Part shown: positions 62,303-64,000 of the stretch, piece after piece
How the letters are laid out: every line of letters begins with the position of its first letter
How positions within the stretch are numbered: position 1 is the first letter of the stretch
Assembly: GCA_040223695.1 (NCBI GenBank)
Contig: JAVKFU010000007.1
Coordinates: 1 to 64,000, forward strand
DNA: 64,000 nt
Source: Deltaproteobacteria bacterium
GTDB lineage: Bacteria; Desulfobacterota_D; UBA1144; Nemesobacterales; UBA2774
Reading direction: 5' to 3'
Notes under the pieces: generated by a model
Seen by the model: only the letters and a program-made list of their open reading frames with translations
The model's database searches: none
What the model was told of the DNA's origin: nothing
Program-made: the position numbers and the translations under genes

Positions 62303-64000
62303 TTATCGCCTTTTCCGGTAGAATCTGTACGTAACAGCGAGTAGAAGAGATATTAACAGAAATGAAAAGACAAACCCAACTATAAATGAATAAAGCATAT
62401 ACTTGTATGTTAGCCGCGGGATTAGCTGCCTTAGTAATCTTCTTATTTTAACTCTTAAGCTTTCTTCCGGCACCAGATGGTCTGTTATTAAAACGGCTTC
62501 ATGTTCAGAAAGCCCTAAATTGGGCATTTGTGACCGGGGATTATCAAACTTCGGCTCAAGCAAATGATACTTGATCCAAATCCTAACCTTATCGATCCCT
62601 TTCTTCTCCAGCACCTCTTTTCTGGCTTCTCTAAAATTCAGATAAGGCTCTTCCTCGAGGAGGTCTAATTTTTTAACGGATTCAGCATACTCCTGAGAAT
62701 CGAGTCTTTCTTCAATTCTTGAAATCATAGGATCCCTATCAAGGGCCGGACCGAGAGTACCAAAGCCATATTCGTACAAGGTATGACATCTAAAACACCC
62801 TTTATCTGCCATTAAGGCTGGAGCAGTTGTAAATTCATTCAAAAGGTATGGGTGTGCTTTGTTTTTGTCGTAAATGACCTTGAATACCGAACTTCGTCCA
62901 ACTGAGTCCGGCATAAGGGGGACGAAATATAGCCCATCCGGTCCTAATCCGACGCCGACGACAATTTGCAACCCGCTACCAATATACTTTAAAAAATGTT
63001 TAGGAACACTTAACATCCTGCTTTCATTGAGGCTGTAATCAAGCATTATAATGCTTTTCCCTCCGTCCAAATCAGGACCGGCTTTACCCGTAGTACCGCT
63101 AAGCGCTACGTAGAATTTCCCCTTAAATTTTTCGGGGAATATATCCAGGTTTTCTTTATAGTAATCCATTTGTACCGGACCAACGGCAGGCGCAAAGACA
63201 GCAGCAGAATTAATCCCTATGCTCCAATCAGTGCCATCCCAAAGGTAGTTTTCGCCTTCTTGGACTTCAAGGAATTTGTCCGCGTCCTTACCGTTTTCCA
63301 CTACAAAGACTCTGTCTTTCAAAACTTTTAATCCGAACGGATTTCTAAAACCATAAGCCCATACATAATTTCTGGCCTTCTTGATATCGTTATCAACATA
63401 AAAAGGGTTGTCCGGAAGAGGCTTTCCATCGAGCGTCATGCGAAGCACCTTTCCAAGAGTAGAATCAATACTTTGACTCTTGATATTGTCATATCCATTG
63501 CCTACGCTGACATAAAGTAAATCGTCGTAAATTTGACAACCCCCAATCTGGTGAGACGGACTCGATTGATCTCTGGAGAAAACTTCTGTAAAACTTAGCA
63601 TGGAAGCTGGCTTGAGAGAAAATATCCCGGGCTTGGATTGAAACCTGACTATATTATTCCGCAGTATGTTATTTGCATCCTGATAGGCAAAAGTGACGAA
63701 TACGTAACCGCTTGCCGGATCGAGACATATACCGGCCAAGCCTAGCTCGCCCGCTAATGCAGGCAGTTCCTCAGAAGGCTTTAACTTGAAGAAATCCTCA
63801 GAGAAAGTATAAATAGTCCGGTCGTTTGTAACTACCTTCACTCTCCCCCTGAGTTCAGTCACGAAATATAGCGGATCCTTGGGTTTTTTGCCGGGGTTCG
63901 GGATAAAGGCAATGGCTGAAGGCAAGTGGTAACCCTCAGTGTCTATGCTGATCGAAAAGTTGTTTTCAACCGCCCAATCACTTTTCCAATCATTTGAGTC
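62303..64000 (-). CDS. PQQ-type sugar dehydrogenase-like protein with cytochrome c domain (5' end outside window)
   Basis: The frame is open to the right edge; 25 more codons precede TTG 63925, so the N-terminus is absent. The main part is a six-blade propeller of the GSDH type (LPSAIAFIPNPGKKPKDPLY, GGCQIYDDLLYVSVGNGYDN, NYVWAYGFRNPFGLKVLKDR). A CFRCHTLYEYG (CxxCH) haem site lies in the later part, then a C-terminal membrane helix (YSFIVGFVFSFLLISLLLAV) and a basic tail. Exported and anchored; probably a quinoprotein donating electrons to haem. Lies 53 bp after the TonB gene's start. Confidence 0.8.
   Translation of the reverse strand, partial: DSNDWKSDWAVENNFSISIDTEGYHLPSAIAFIPNPGKKPKDPLYFVTELRGRVKVVTNDRTIYTFSEDFFKLKPSEELPALAGELGLAGICLDPASGYVFVTFAYQDANNILRNNIVRFQSKPGIFSLKPASMLSFTEVFSRDQSSPSHQIGGCQIYDDLLYVSVGNGYDNIKSQSIDSTLGKVLRMTLDGKPLPDNPFYVDNDIKKARNYVWAYGFRNPFGLKVLKDRVFVVENGKDADKFLEVQEGENYLWDGTDWSIGINSAAVFAPAVGPVQMDYYKENLDIFPEKFKGKFYVALSGTTGKAGPDLDGGKSIIMLDYSLNESRMLSVPKHFLKYIGSGLQIVVGVGLGPDGLYFVPLMPDSVGRSSVFKVIYDKNKAHPYLLNEFTTAPALMADKGCFRCHTLYEYGFGTLGPALDRDPMISRIEERLDSQEYAESVKKLDLLEEEPYLNFREARKEVLEKKGIDKVRIWIKYHLLEPKFDNPRSQMPNLGLSEHEAVLITDHLVPEESLRVKIRRLLRQLIPRLTYKYMLYSFIVGFVFSFLLISLLLAVTYRFYRKRR

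Overview
The window (about 40% G+C) comes from a Gram-negative bacterium. This rests on a TonB-dependent outer-membrane receptor, exported c-type cytochromes with CxxCH haem sites, a sigma-54 activator with a textbook -24/-12 promoter, and many signal peptides. I cannot name the phylum from the sequence.

Layout. (1) 1-13.2 kb looks like chromosome. A sigma-54 activator (GAF-PAS-AAA+-Fis) is followed by a TGGCAC-N5-TTGCA promoter that drives a translationally coupled STAS-ECF sigma pair. Next come a zinc-ribbon protein, two tandem cytochrome P460 proteins, SnoaL/NTF2-fold proteins, a secreted metallo-beta-lactamase-fold hydrolase, a pentapeptide-repeat protein, an SDR, a small secreted protein with three FGVQLP-type repeats, an alpha/beta hydrolase, a rhodanese behind a 34-bp perfect palindrome, and a TetR/oxidoreductase pair sharing a 22-bp operator. 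(2) 13.45-14.69 kb is a complete IS481-like insertion sequence with a 5-bp target duplication. (3) 14.9-60.1 kb is an integrated mobile element next to tRNA-Arg(TCT): an Xis-like gene at the left and a tyrosine integrase beside the tRNA at the right. It carries a replication-relaxation protein and a HerA/TraD-type ATPase, an XRE/RuvC-like/CHC2/primase-helicase replication operon with a candidate origin, a large serine recombinase cassette, and a cargo island (OLD-family ATPase, HD-domain protein, J-domain protein, SbcCD/YhaON-like pair). Further right are an SSB-like/DUF932-like plasmid-maintenance block, a second TraD-like ATPase, a single-chain restriction-modification enzyme, umuD-umuC-SRAP, a sigma-like/ImmA-IrrE/HEPN-like operon, and two RecB/RNase H-like nuclease genes. 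(4) 60.2-64 kb is chromosome again: a TonB receptor and a PQQ-type dehydrogenase/cytochrome c protein cut by the right edge.

How it fits together. The element encodes excision/integration, its own replication initiation, and two transfer-type ATPases, but no type IV secretion channel in this window, so it may be mobilizable rather than self-transmissible. It has been built in layers: a serine-recombinase 3' remnant, a truncated umuC copy on the far side of the restriction gene, frameshifted SWIM and DUF3892 genes, and a recurrent 20-bp motif (AATTYGCC-N6-GRCAAC) at module borders. The most promising undescribed units are the four-gene sigma-like/unknown/ImmA-IrrE/HEPN operon, the J-domain protein with propeller-like flanks, and the recurrent 20-bp motif around the serine recombinase. 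No copy of the tRNA 3' end was found at the left, so the left boundary of the element is unresolved.
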